Of a stretch of 9,012 bases of DNA, positions 1 through 6,700 are shown piece after piece (the first letter of the stretch is position 1; the number at the start of each line of letters is the position of its first letter). Source of the stretch: an uncultured Mollicutes bacterium (GTDB lineage Bacteria; Bacillota_I; Bacilli_A; RFN20; CAG-826). The notes beneath the pieces were generated by a model. The model did no database searches and was not told where the DNA came from. It saw only the letters and a list, made by a program, of their open reading frames with translations. A program made the translations under genes and the position numbers. The stretch lies in assembly GCA_945935945.1 (NCBI GenBank), contig CAMESA010000030.1, positions 1 to 9,012 of the forward strand, in the 5' to 3' direction.

Positions 1-7
1 AAGGCAA

Positions 8-47
8 TTAATCAAAAAAAGATAACATCTGTTATCTTTTTTGATTA
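8..47 (+). terminator. Intrinsic terminator of an upstream, off-window gene
   Basis: A long inverted repeat has arms at 8-26 and 31-47 around the loop ATCT. The GATAAC/GTTATC core pairs perfectly, followed by an A-run against a T-run (7 A versus 6 T, one bulge) and then TAATC/GATTA. Because an A-run lies on the left and a T-run on the right, it could terminate transcription in both directions. It separates the first gene here from whatever precedes the window. The hairpin is seen directly; its function is inferred. Confidence 0.75.
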
Positions 48-70
48 GCTATAAGATAAATTATCATAAT
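41..70 (+). promoter_or_regulatory. Possible promoter of the small membrane protein gene
   Basis: TTGATT (41-46) and CATAAT (65-70) are spaced by 18 bases and resemble sigma-A -35 and -10 boxes, with 4/6 and 5/6 matches. The -35 sits in the right arm of the upstream terminator. The start of transcription would fall near 77, directly at the ribosome binding site AGGGTG (77-82), giving a very short leader. The weak -35 keeps this tentative. Confidence 0.35.
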
Positions 71-87
71 GATATTAGGGTGAAACT

Positions 88-525
88 ATGAAAAAAGAAT
101 ATGGAAATAAATTAAAAACATTATATCGTAAAAATTGGTTATTATTTTTCTTTAGTCTCATATTATTATTTACTGGAATATTATGTTTTCAAACTTTATA
201 TATAGAAATTAGTGTAATGGGTCTCATATTATGTTGTATTAGTATTTATTTTATTTGTTATTTAATGAAAACATATATTATTGTATATGACGAAGGTTTT
301 TTTGTTTCAGAATTTTTAAATTATCAATTATGGATTCCATGTTCAGAAATTGATAAAATTGAAATAGAAAAAAGGAAAAAGGAAATCGGTTTTTATTTAA
401 CATTTGAGACATATTATCATTTTATGAAAGAGCCTTATTCTATTTTATTTACACTTTCTTTAAATGATTACTTTCATCCTAATTTCTTGCTAGATAAAAT
501 CAAAGAATTATCTTTGCAAAAATAA
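88..525 (+). CDS. Small membrane protein with two N-terminal helices and a PH-like cytoplasmic tail
   Basis: This 145-residue protein of unknown function starts at an ATG seven bases after AGGG (77-80). A basic N-terminus (residues 1-16) is followed by two hydrophobic segments at about 17-36 and 40-61. The rest is soluble, with alternating beta-like stretches: IIVYDEGFFV, then a turn, then WIPCSEIDKIEIEK. This layout, two helices followed by a strand-rich domain with the pattern 'x-V-x-x-x-G-hydrophobic ... W-x-x-I-x-x-I', is typical of small bacterial membrane proteins carrying a PH-like domain. No catalytic motif is visible. The gene stands alone between a terminator and the corA promoter. 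The PH-like assignment is inferred from the pattern only, and no specific role can be named. Confidence 0.8.
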   Translation: MKKEYGNKLKTLYRKNWLLFFFSLILLFTGILCFQTLYIEISVMGLILCCISIYFICYLMKTYIIVYDEGFFVSEFLNYQLWIPCSEIDKIEIEKRKKEIGFYLTFETYYHFMKEPYSILFTLSLNDYFHPNFLLDKIKELSLQK

Positions 526-542
526 AAAAAGTAGGTTATAAT
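514..542 (+). promoter_or_regulatory. Promoter of corA
   Basis: TTGCAA (514-519) and a perfect TATAAT (537-542) are separated by the optimal 17 bases. The -35 lies within the last codons of the preceding gene. Transcription would begin near 549, only a few bases before the AGGTGAT ribosome binding site at 554-560. The spacing and the perfect -10 make this one of the best promoters in the window. Confidence 0.7.
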
Positions 543-565
543 GAAAAAAGAATAGGTGATGTAAT

Positions 566-1504
566 ATGATAAAAATATATAAAACAGATATGACTGGAAA
601 ATTAGAACAATTAAATAATATTGAATTAAATTCTTGGATTCATTTAGTTCATCCTACACAAGAAGAAACAAAATTAGTCTGTGAAAGTACAGGAATTGAT
701 CCACGTTTGATTGGCAAAGTATTAGATGAAGAAGAGTTATCACGTGTAGAAGTAGAAGGAGAAGCTACTTTAATTGTTGCGAATATTCCGTACTTAGTAG
801 ATCATTCTCATAAAAATAAATATAGAACATTGCCATTAGGTATTATTCATACAAAAAATCACATTGTGACAATTATTTTAAAAGAAAATAAGTTATTTGA
901 AGATTTTGAAAATGGAACTATTAAAGAGTTTTATACAGAAAAGAAAACTAGATTTACAATTCAATTATTATTGCGTATTTCTCAAGGTTATTTAATGGCT
1001 TTGAATGAAATGAATAAAGACATTCAAAAACAAGAACAATTGCTAGCAAAAGCAACAAAAAATCAAGAATTAATTGAAATGTTAAATATTGAAAAAAGTT
1101 TAGTATATTTTATGGGGGCATTAAAATATAATCAAGCTACTTTAGATAAACTTGCCAAAGGAACTATGATTCCTTTCTATGAAGAAGATATGGACCTTTT
1201 GGAAGATGCTATGATAGAGAGTAATCAAGCGATTGAGATGGCTAATATTTATAAAGAAATCATGTCTAGTACAACAGAAACATATGCAAGTATTATTTCA
1301 AATAATTTGAATGTTTTAATGAAGTTTTTAGCGGGAATTACAATTGTATTTTCAATTCCTACTATGATTGCATCTTTTATGGGAATGAATGTACCACTAG
1401 GAGATTTCAATACAGAACCTGCTTCATTTTTTGTTTTAATATTAATTTCATTAGGATTATCTATTGTGATTGCGTATTGGCTAAAGAAAAAAGATATGTT
1501 ATAA
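566..1504 (+). CDS. corA: CorA family magnesium/divalent cation transporter
   Basis: This is a 312-residue inner-membrane cation channel of the CorA (2-TM-GxN) family. Such proteins assemble as pentamers and bring Mg2+, sometimes Co2+ or Ni2+, into the cell. The N-terminal ~245 residues form the soluble cytoplasmic domain, rich in acidic and helical segments. Two membrane helices follow at about 252-272 and 286-305. The family signature GMN is at residues 273-275 (bases 1382-1390), directly after the first helix, followed by the short outer loop VPLGDFNTE. The protein ends with the basic tail KKKDML. Length and topology fit the shorter Gram-positive CorA proteins. The ATG is preceded by AGGTGAT at 554-560. 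No M-box or other riboswitch is seen upstream, and the gene has its own promoter, so it is probably monocistronic. Family assignment is firm; exact ion preference cannot be read from the sequence. Confidence 0.95.
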   Translation: MIKIYKTDMTGKLEQLNNIELNSWIHLVHPTQEETKLVCESTGIDPRLIGKVLDEEELSRVEVEGEATLIVANIPYLVDHSHKNKYRTLPLGIIHTKNHIVTIILKENKLFEDFENGTIKEFYTEKKTRFTIQLLLRISQGYLMALNEMNKDIQKQEQLLAKATKNQELIEMLNIEKSLVYFMGALKYNQATLDKLAKGTMIPFYEEDMDLLEDAMIESNQAIEMANIYKEIMSSTTETYASIISNNLNVLMKFLAGITIVFSIPTMIASFMGMNVPLGDFNTEPASFFVLILISLGLSIVIAYWLKKKDML

Positions 1505-1505
1505 T
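1477..1505 (+). promoter_or_regulatory. Promoter of the tRNA-Thr gene, inside the end of corA
   Basis: TTGGCT (1477-1482) and a perfect TATAAT (1500-1505) are 17 bases apart. The -35 encodes the last membrane-helix residues of CorA, and the -10 overlaps the corA TAA stop codon. Predicted initiation near 1512 leaves a leader of about 8 bases before the mature tRNA 5' end at 1520, a geometry common for tRNA genes. Confidence 0.7.
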
Positions 1506-1519
1506 CATATCTATTAGCT

Positions 1520-1593
1520 GCCGCTTTAGTTAAGTGGTATAACAGAGCCATGGTAAGGCTCAGTGGTAAGTTCGATTCTTACAAGCGGCACCA
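1520..1593 (+). tRNA. tRNA-Thr, anticodon GGT
   Basis: A full cloverleaf can be folded. The acceptor stem GCCGCTT (1520-1526) pairs perfectly with AAGCGGC (1583-1589). The D stem is GTTA/TAAC (1529-1532, 1540-1543) around the 7-base loop AGTGGTA. The anticodon stem is GAGCC/GGCTC (1545-1549, 1557-1561) with loop ATGGTAA, so the anticodon is GGT (1552-1554), reading ACC and ACU. The variable loop AGTG has four bases. The T stem GTAAG/CTTAC encloses TTCGATT. Discriminator A1590 and an encoded CCA (1591-1593) complete it. G1-C72, C2-G71 and G35/U36 agree with the known threonine identity elements. It is a single tRNA, not part of a cluster. Confidence 0.95.
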
Positions 1594-1600
1594 CTTAGAA

Positions 1601-1624
1601 ATTAGTCGAACTAATCGGCTTTTT
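1601..1624 (+). terminator. Weak candidate terminator after tRNA-Thr
   Basis: A 6-bp hairpin ATTAGT/ACTAAT (1601-1606, 1610-1615, loop CGA) is followed by CGGC and five T. The stem is short and AT-rich, so termination would be inefficient. Some transcripts may continue into the downstream HAD-like gene, for which no convincing separate promoter was found. Confidence 0.3.
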
Positions 1625-1678
1625 AAGATAACAGTAATAATCATATTAGTTATGAAAACCGGGGGAAAGTTAAACAAT

Positions 1679-2149
1679 ATGAAAGTGATATTTTTAGATT
1701 TTAATGGTGTTTTAGATACACAATTATGTATGGATGAGATTAATGAAGATAATTTGAAACGCTTACAACACATTGTAAACGAAACAGGAGCGAAAGTGGT
1801 AATTTCGTCTTCTTTAAAAAATCATTATTATGAATTAGGCTATTTTTTACAATATTATTTGGATTTAATTGAAGAAATAAAAAATGCTGGAATTGAAGTG
1901 ATTGGAATTACACCGCACGAGAATACAAGAGAAGAAGAAATTCAAGAATATTTAAAACAACATCCTGAAGTAGAAAATTACTGTATTATTGACGATGACT
2001 ATGATATGGAATCAATGAAAGATCATATGGTAAAATTACCAATGCAAATGGAAAAAGGGCAGATGGGATTAGATGATTTTCATATGGATTTGGCTATTGA
2101 TATTTTAAAAAAAGAAAAAATGAAAAAGTTGACAAAAAGGAATCATTGA
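1679..2149 (+). CDS. Small HAD-like hydrolase-fold protein
   Basis: This 156-residue cytoplasmic protein has a HAD-type fold. The start ATG at 1679 was chosen because GGGGGAAAG (1661-1669) lies nine bases upstream and the HAD strand begins at once (MKVIFLDFNGVLD). The open frame extends upstream into the tRNA, and the ATG at 1652 lacks a ribosome binding site. Motif I is DFNGVLD with the presumed nucleophile D7. The second Asp of the usual DxD is Asn (N9). Motif II is VVISSS (residues 40-45), and the C-terminal acidic motif IIDDD (103-107) would complete the Mg2+ site. There is no large cap domain. This set resembles the small HAD domains related to the 'Swiss Army Knife' RNA-repair group, but substrate and activity are unknown. 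The stop codon lies within the terminator hairpin, so the transcript ends here. Confidence 0.8.
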   Translation: MKVIFLDFNGVLDTQLCMDEINEDNLKRLQHIVNETGAKVVISSSLKNHYYELGYFLQYYLDLIEEIKNAGIEVIGITPHENTREEEIQEYLKQHPEVENYCIIDDDYDMESMKDHMVKLPMQMEKGQMGLDDFHMDLAIDILKKEKMKKLTKRNH

Positions 2150-2158
2150 TTCCTTTTT
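2134..2158 (+). terminator. Perfect terminator hairpin overlapping the HAD-like stop codon
   Basis: AAAAAGGAATC (2134-2144) pairs perfectly over 11 bp with GATTCCTTTTT (2148-2158) around a 3-base loop. The left arm encodes the last residues of the HAD-like protein and the TGA stop (2147-2149) lies at the loop and right-arm border. It can work in both orientations. Confidence 0.85.
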
Positions 2159-2205
2159 ATAATAACTATAAAAAAATAGAATATGATATAGTGAAGTGAA
2201 ATTCT

Positions 2206-2886
2206 TTGAAAACAATTATGTCAATCGATCATATTAGAAAGGAATTTCATCATAAAGTGGTTTTAAAAGATGTGTCTTTTACTATCGCAACTGGAAGTAT
2301 ATTTGCTTTTCTAGGGTCGAATGGAGCGGGAAAGAGTACACTTCTTAACATTATCATTCAAATTTTATTACCAACATCAGGGCGAATATTTATGAATGGA
2401 AAAGAAGTTTTAAAAAGCAAAATTGGTGTTGTCTTTCAAGAGAATACATTAGATGACGATTTAACGATTTATGAAAATTTATGGATTCGAGGGAAGTTGT
2501 ATCATATTTCAAATGAGAAGTTAAGACATCAAATTATAGTATTGAGTAATAAGTTAGGAATGGCTTCTTTTTTACATCAGATTTATAAAGAATGTTCGGG
2601 TGGTCAAAAGAGAATTGCTAGTATTGCTAGAGCATTACTAATGAATCCAAAAATTTTAATCATGGATGAAGCAACAACTGCTCTCGATATTGAAACGAGA
2701 AAAAAATTATGGGACTTTTTATTAGAACAAAATAAATTAAAAAATTTAACAATTTTCTTTTCTTCTCATTATATTGAAGAAGCAAAAGTGGCAACAAATT
2801 TATGTATTTTAAAGTCAGGTGTTATTTTATCATTATATTTTTTATTTATTCGAGAATTTACAATAAAAGCTGTAAGCGATTATTGA
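2206..2886 (+). CDS. ABC transporter ATP-binding protein, C-terminally altered
   Basis: This is the ATPase of an ABC-2 type exporter. The 226-residue product has a complete nucleotide-binding core: Walker A GSNGAGKST (37-45), Q-loop Q78, signature CSGGQ (130-134, Cys in place of the usual Leu), Walker B ILIMDE (150-155), D-loop ALD (159-161) and switch H188. The start is TTG 2206 with only a weak GAAGTGA upstream. ATG 2218 is an alternative without any ribosome binding site. After LKSG (residue 204) the normal ATPase C-terminus is absent. Instead VILSLYFLFIREFTIKAVSDY looks like the end of a permease first helix and its outer loop, and is followed in the same frame, after TGA, by the permease. 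An in-frame deletion fusing two genes plus a nonsense codon is inferred, so this ATPase may be non-functional. The substrate is unknown. Confidence 0.8.
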   Translation: MKTIMSIDHIRKEFHHKVVLKDVSFTIATGSIFAFLGSNGAGKSTLLNIIIQILLPTSGRIFMNGKEVLKSKIGVVFQENTLDDDLTIYENLWIRGKLYHISNEKLRHQIIVLSNKLGMASFLHQIYKECSGGQKRIASIARALLMNPKILIMDEATTALDIETRKKLWDFLLEQNKLKNLTIFFSSHYIEEAKVATNLCILKSGVILSLYFLFIREFTIKAVSDY

Positions 2887-2925
2887 TTTAATAGTCAGTA
2901 TAATGAATTATTTGTTGATCGTTTA

Positions 2926-3621
2926 ATGACATCAGGATTATTAATTGTAATAGGAGCGACAAGTGTTTTATCAATTATGTTTATTTTTGTAAAAGATCGT
3001 TATAGTGGATTGATAAAAGATTTTTTAGTAACACCAATTTCTGATTGGAAAATTTTATATTCATATTTTTTTGCTTCTTTTTTTATTTCAATGATGATTA
3101 CAATATTTGTATATTTTGGAATTGAATTATTTTTTTTAATACATTATCAAGATCAGAGAACAGTTTATCAAATGATTGCTTCTATTTTTACTATATTTTG
3201 TTCTAACATGATAGCTAGTCTGATTATTTTAATCATAGCATTATTCATTCATAATTTTACATCGTTTTCTGCTTTCGAAATACTATATGGGGTTGTGATT
3301 GGATTTTTTACTGGAGTTTATATTCCGATAGGGTATTATCCGGCTCTCATTCGAAATATTTTCTTTTATTTTCCTTTATGTCAAACAACGAGTATATTAA
3401 GAACAATACAAACAGGGTCAATTACATCACAGATCTTAAAAAATTATCCAAAAGAACAACATCATGTATTATATGAAATATTTGGAGTTCATTTGACTTT
3501 TCAAAATCAAGTAATTTCTTTAGAAAAACAATGGAAAATGGTATTTGTTGCCATTATTTTGCTAAATTTATTTTTATTTCTTTATATTTTTAGAAAAAAT
3601 ACAAAAAAAGATAAATTTTAA
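2926..3621 (+). CDS. ABC-2 type permease, 5'-truncated (probable pseudogene part)
   Basis: Counting from ATG 2926, the 231 residues form the body of an ABC-2 exporter permease. Hydrophobic segments lie at about 4-22, 44-72, 85-108, 117-135 and 206-223. The intracellular KDFLVTPIS (31-39) and the motif GFFTGVYIPIG (126-136) match conserved places in these permeases. The first membrane helix and the cytoplasmic N-terminus are missing from this ORF. A remnant of that helix and the outer loop are encoded before the TGA at 2884-2886, in the same frame. No ribosome binding site precedes ATG 2926, so independent translation is unlikely. The codons between TGA and ATG (encoding FNSQYNELFVDRL) still look like permease sequence. 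Most likely this is a recently decayed exporter subunit partnered by the ATPase upstream. Confidence 0.7.
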   Translation: MTSGLLIVIGATSVLSIMFIFVKDRYSGLIKDFLVTPISDWKILYSYFFASFFISMMITIFVYFGIELFFLIHYQDQRTVYQMIASIFTIFCSNMIASLIILIIALFIHNFTSFSAFEILYGVVIGFFTGVYIPIGYYPALIRNIFFYFPLCQTTSILRTIQTGSITSQILKNYPKEQHHVLYEIFGVHLTFQNQVISLEKQWKMVFVAIILLNLFLFLYIFRKNTKKDKF

Positions 3622-3639
3622 GGTGCGATTTGAAAAATT

Positions 3640-3651
3640 TTATAGTATAAT
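3640..3651 (+). promoter_or_regulatory. -10 region of the rnr leader promoter
   Basis: TTATAGTATAAT contains a perfect TATAAT at 3646-3651. The identical 12-mer recurs at 7694-7705 before the peptidase gene. No convincing -35 box is found at 16-18 bases upstream; a TTGAAA at 3630-3635 is too close. Initiation near 3657 would produce a leader of about 140 bases before rnr. Confidence 0.5.
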
Positions 3652-3681
3652 AAGGGTGTACATAGCAAAGCGGGAGAAAAT

Positions 3682-3732
3682 ATGGAAGTAATAAATTTTC
3701 TATCAATTACAGTAAAAAATGAAACATTGTAA
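3682..3732 (+). CDS. Putative 16-residue leader peptide upstream of rnr
   Basis: A short ORF encodes MEVINFLSITVKNETL and is preceded by GGGAG at 3672-3676, five bases from its ATG, a good ribosome binding site. Its TAA (3730-3732) ends three bases before a strong terminator hairpin. A ribosome at this stop codon would cover the hairpin's left arm, so translation could favour read-through into rnr. The peptide has no run of one amino acid, so classic amino-acid attenuation is not indicated. It could also be a chance ORF in an untranslated leader. Confidence 0.45.
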   Translation: MEVINFLSITVKNETL

Positions 3733-3735
3733 AGT

Positions 3736-3776
3736 AGTGCGCAATAATACGTAGGTATTGTTGCGTGCTTTTTTTT
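3736..3776 (+). terminator. Strong intrinsic terminator/attenuator between leader and rnr
   Basis: The arms 3736-3750 and 3755-3769 form a 15-bp stem with three G-U wobbles around the loop GTAG, followed by eight T (3769-3776). It ends any transcript from the ABC locus or from the leader promoter. It lies only about 20 bases before the rnr start, with no promoter in between, so rnr mRNA must pass through it. This makes an attenuator role plausible. Confidence 0.75.
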
Positions 3777-3797
3777 CAAAAAATAAAGGAGAGTCGT

Positions 3798-6700
3798 ATG
3801 GAGTTATTAAGAATTATCAATAAAACAAGAGAAATTACAAATGAACAATTAAAAGATTTTTATCATGTAAATGATGAACAATTAGTAGAAAAATTAATTG
3901 ATTTTTTAGAGCATGAAGTGAGTTCTTTTCCATTTTATGCATATCATGCAAAGCCTAAATATTTACACAATACTTTGCTACGTATTCAAGATATTTATGA
4001 TAAATTATTGAGTGAAGGAAAAAATCATCCCCCATATCATTTTAGATATCAAGAATTACAAAAAGAAATTTATAATATTTCTCATTATTATGAGAGCTAT
4101 GCAGAAGAAGATCAATTAACTATTCCTGAAAAAATATATTTGAAAATATTTTTTGATCAAAATTTAGAAGCTTCTAATCAAGCGATTAGTGAGCATCCTT
4201 TATTATTACAGGGAAATGTTCAAGGTAAAAAATTGCTTGATCATATTTTGGAAAAATATTTTGAAGTACTTACAACAGAGTATAATTCAGAATATGAATA
4301 TATGTATGCTCTTTTTAAAAATATTTTAAAAGAGACTAGTATTTATCCAGATATGCAACAATATATTTATGAATTTTATCAATCTCATTTAGAAGATATT
4401 AAAAATAATGCTGATAAAAAATATCAAAAATATCGATATCAAGCTTTAGGAATTTTAATGACTGGAGTAAATATGCAATGCTTTGAAGCAAAAGATCGTG
4501 TAAAATATCATTTTCCTCAAGAAGAAAAAGAATATCAAGATGAATTTATCTTTACTATCGATGATGTTAATACATCACTACGTGAAGATGCAATTTCAAT
4601 GAAAGAACAAGATGGAAATTTATATGTCAATTTATATATTGTGGATGCAGTTGATATTTTTGAACAACACAAAAAACTTTCTCAACAAGCAAGAGGAAAT
4701 TGGTTTACGGGAAAACAAGAAATGTTAAGTCAAGAGAGTAAAAAGAAATTGTTTTCTTTGAATGCTCAGCCAGAAGAAATGGCAACCAAGAAAGTTATTG
4801 TTTATGAGTTAAAATTTGATAAAAATAATTGTTTGACAGATATTGCAATTCGTCGTGGAACAGCTAAGATTTCTCATAATTATAGTTATGAACAAGTCAA
4901 TAGAATGATGGAGCTTGGTAATAGATCTTATATTAAAACTTGGGAACGTTTATATCAAATTATGAATCAATATCATATTAATAATACATCCCAAAAAAAA
5001 TATCATTTAGTAAAAGAGTTACTACATTATATTGAAACTGGAAAACCATATCATAATACTTCTAGAAGTAAAGCTCATTTAATGATTTCAGAGTTAAAAG
5101 TATTAATCAATTTTTATCAAGCAAAACTATGTGGTGAAAATGAAATTCCCATGATGTATCGTTTGAATGATTTGGATATTAGTGATAAAGAATTAGAATA
5201 TATTAAAAAATGTTGTAACGATTATGAAGAACAAGAATATGTAATTAATATTTTGGATATGTTACCAATGTTTTCATATTATCGTATGAAAAATACAGGC
5301 CATAAAGGATTAGGTTTTCAATATTATGCACACTGTACAACGCCTGCTCGTAATTATTTCGCATATATTAATCAACATATTTTAACTTCAATTATTTTAG
5401 ATAAACATTTTGAATTAATTGAACCATTTAATGTAAAATTAAAAGAACAAGAAGAATTACAAATTCAAAAAGAACGTCAAAGTAGGCAACAAAAGAATAT
5501 TGAATTACGAAAAAAGAGTTATCAAATTAATGGCGTTTCTTACTTAGATGAAATGAAAAAAATTGAAAAGTTATTAAAACAAGGCGAAATGACTGCACAA
5601 CAAATCAAAAAATCTATTTTTCTACCAGAAAAAGAGCTAAATTTAGTATTAGAATTTATGGTTGATGCCTTACATCTTGAGAAAAAAGATGGATATTTTA
5701 AATTACTGGTTGGAGAAGATATGAAAGTAGGAATCTATAAAGAAGGAAAAGGGTCATTTGGCTTAGTTGAATTAGAAAATGGAGGACACATATTAGTCCC
5801 AAGCCGCTTTGTAAAAGGGGCAAATAATAAGGATAGGGTATTAGTAAAAATTCATCATGAGAAAAAGGAGATATTAGGTGAAATTATGAAACATAAATGT
5901 ATTTTAGAACAAGCTACTGCGGTAGTAACCGAAGAAAATGGAAAGCTTTATGCTGTTTTAGATAAAGATAGAGATTCTAATTTAATTTTGTTAACAGATA
6001 CTATGAATGCAAAGATAGATGATAAAGTGATGATATCATTTGATAGAAATGCTGATCTTCCAACTGCAAAAGTAATAAAAGTGTATGGAAATGTATATAA
6101 TCCAAGAGTATTGGTTGATCAAATTTTAGATGAACATCATATTCCTAATGAATTTCCAAAAAATGTTTTACAAGAAGCAGATAAAATACCTGATAGAGTA
6201 TTACAAAGTGAATTAAAACGTCGTTTAGATTTAAGAAATAAACAAATTTTTACAATCGATGGTGATGATGCAAAAGACTTTGATGACGCAGTCTCTATTG
6301 ATATTTTAGAAAATGGTAACTATCAACTTGGTGTTCATATTGCCGACGTATCTTATTACGTAACAGAAGATAGTGATTTGGATATTGAAGCAGATAAAAG
6401 AGGTACAAGTGTATATGTAGCGGATCGTGTTGTTCCTATGCTTCCTGAAAAACTTTCTAATGGAATTTGTTCATTAAATCCAAATCAAGATCGCTTGACT
6501 TTATCATGTATTATGGAAATTGACAAGCAAGGTAATATTGTTGATTATGATTTTTATGAATCAGTAATTTGCTCTAATAAGAGAATGACATATCGTGAAG
6601 TAAATGAAGTATTTGAAGGAAAAGATGTCAAAGGGTATGAACCATTTAAAGACAGTTTAGAAAAAATGTTAGAGCTTTCTCATCTATTAAGAAAACAAAG

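Larger units (their letters stand above)
2206..3621 (+). pseudogene. Composite ABC ATPase-permease locus in one frame, broken by one TGA
   Basis: The ATPase ORF and the permease ORF share a single reading frame of 472 codons, interrupted only by TGA at 2884-2886. Around bases 2818-2835 the coding sense changes from ATPase (ILKSG) to permease helix (LYFLFI), which suggests that the ATPase tail, the intergenic region and the permease N-terminus were removed together by an in-frame deletion. All Trp codons examined elsewhere in the window are TGG, so the TGA is read as stop rather than Trp. Confidence 0.6.

Noticed and set aside
1550..1678. Longer HAD-like ORF starting at ATG 1550
   Set aside because: The extension runs through the anticodon and T arm of the tRNA and has no ribosome binding site; ATG 1679 has GGGGGAAAG upstream and starts directly at the HAD strand.
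1249..1773. Minus-strand ORFs at 1249-1551 and 1579-1773
   Set aside because: They lie opposite corA, the tRNA and the HAD-like gene, and show no domain pattern or ribosome binding site.
2129..2163. Perfect TTGACA (2129-2134) and TATAAT (2158-2163) as a promoter for the ABC locus
   Set aside because: The spacing is 23 bases, too long for sigma-A, and a terminator hairpin lies between the two boxes.
2884..2886. TGA read as tryptophan (alternative genetic code)
   Set aside because: All Trp codons checked in the long genes are TGG and none of the long frames contains TGA, so reassignment is unlikely.
3630..3651. TTGAAA (3630-3635) as -35 partner of TATAAT at 3646
   Set aside because: The spacer is only 10 bases, too short for a working sigma-A promoter.
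3765..3797. GTG start for rnr at 3765
   Set aside because: It lies in the right arm of the terminator hairpin and encodes part of the T-run and the ribosome binding site; ATG 3798 has a well-placed AAGGAG.
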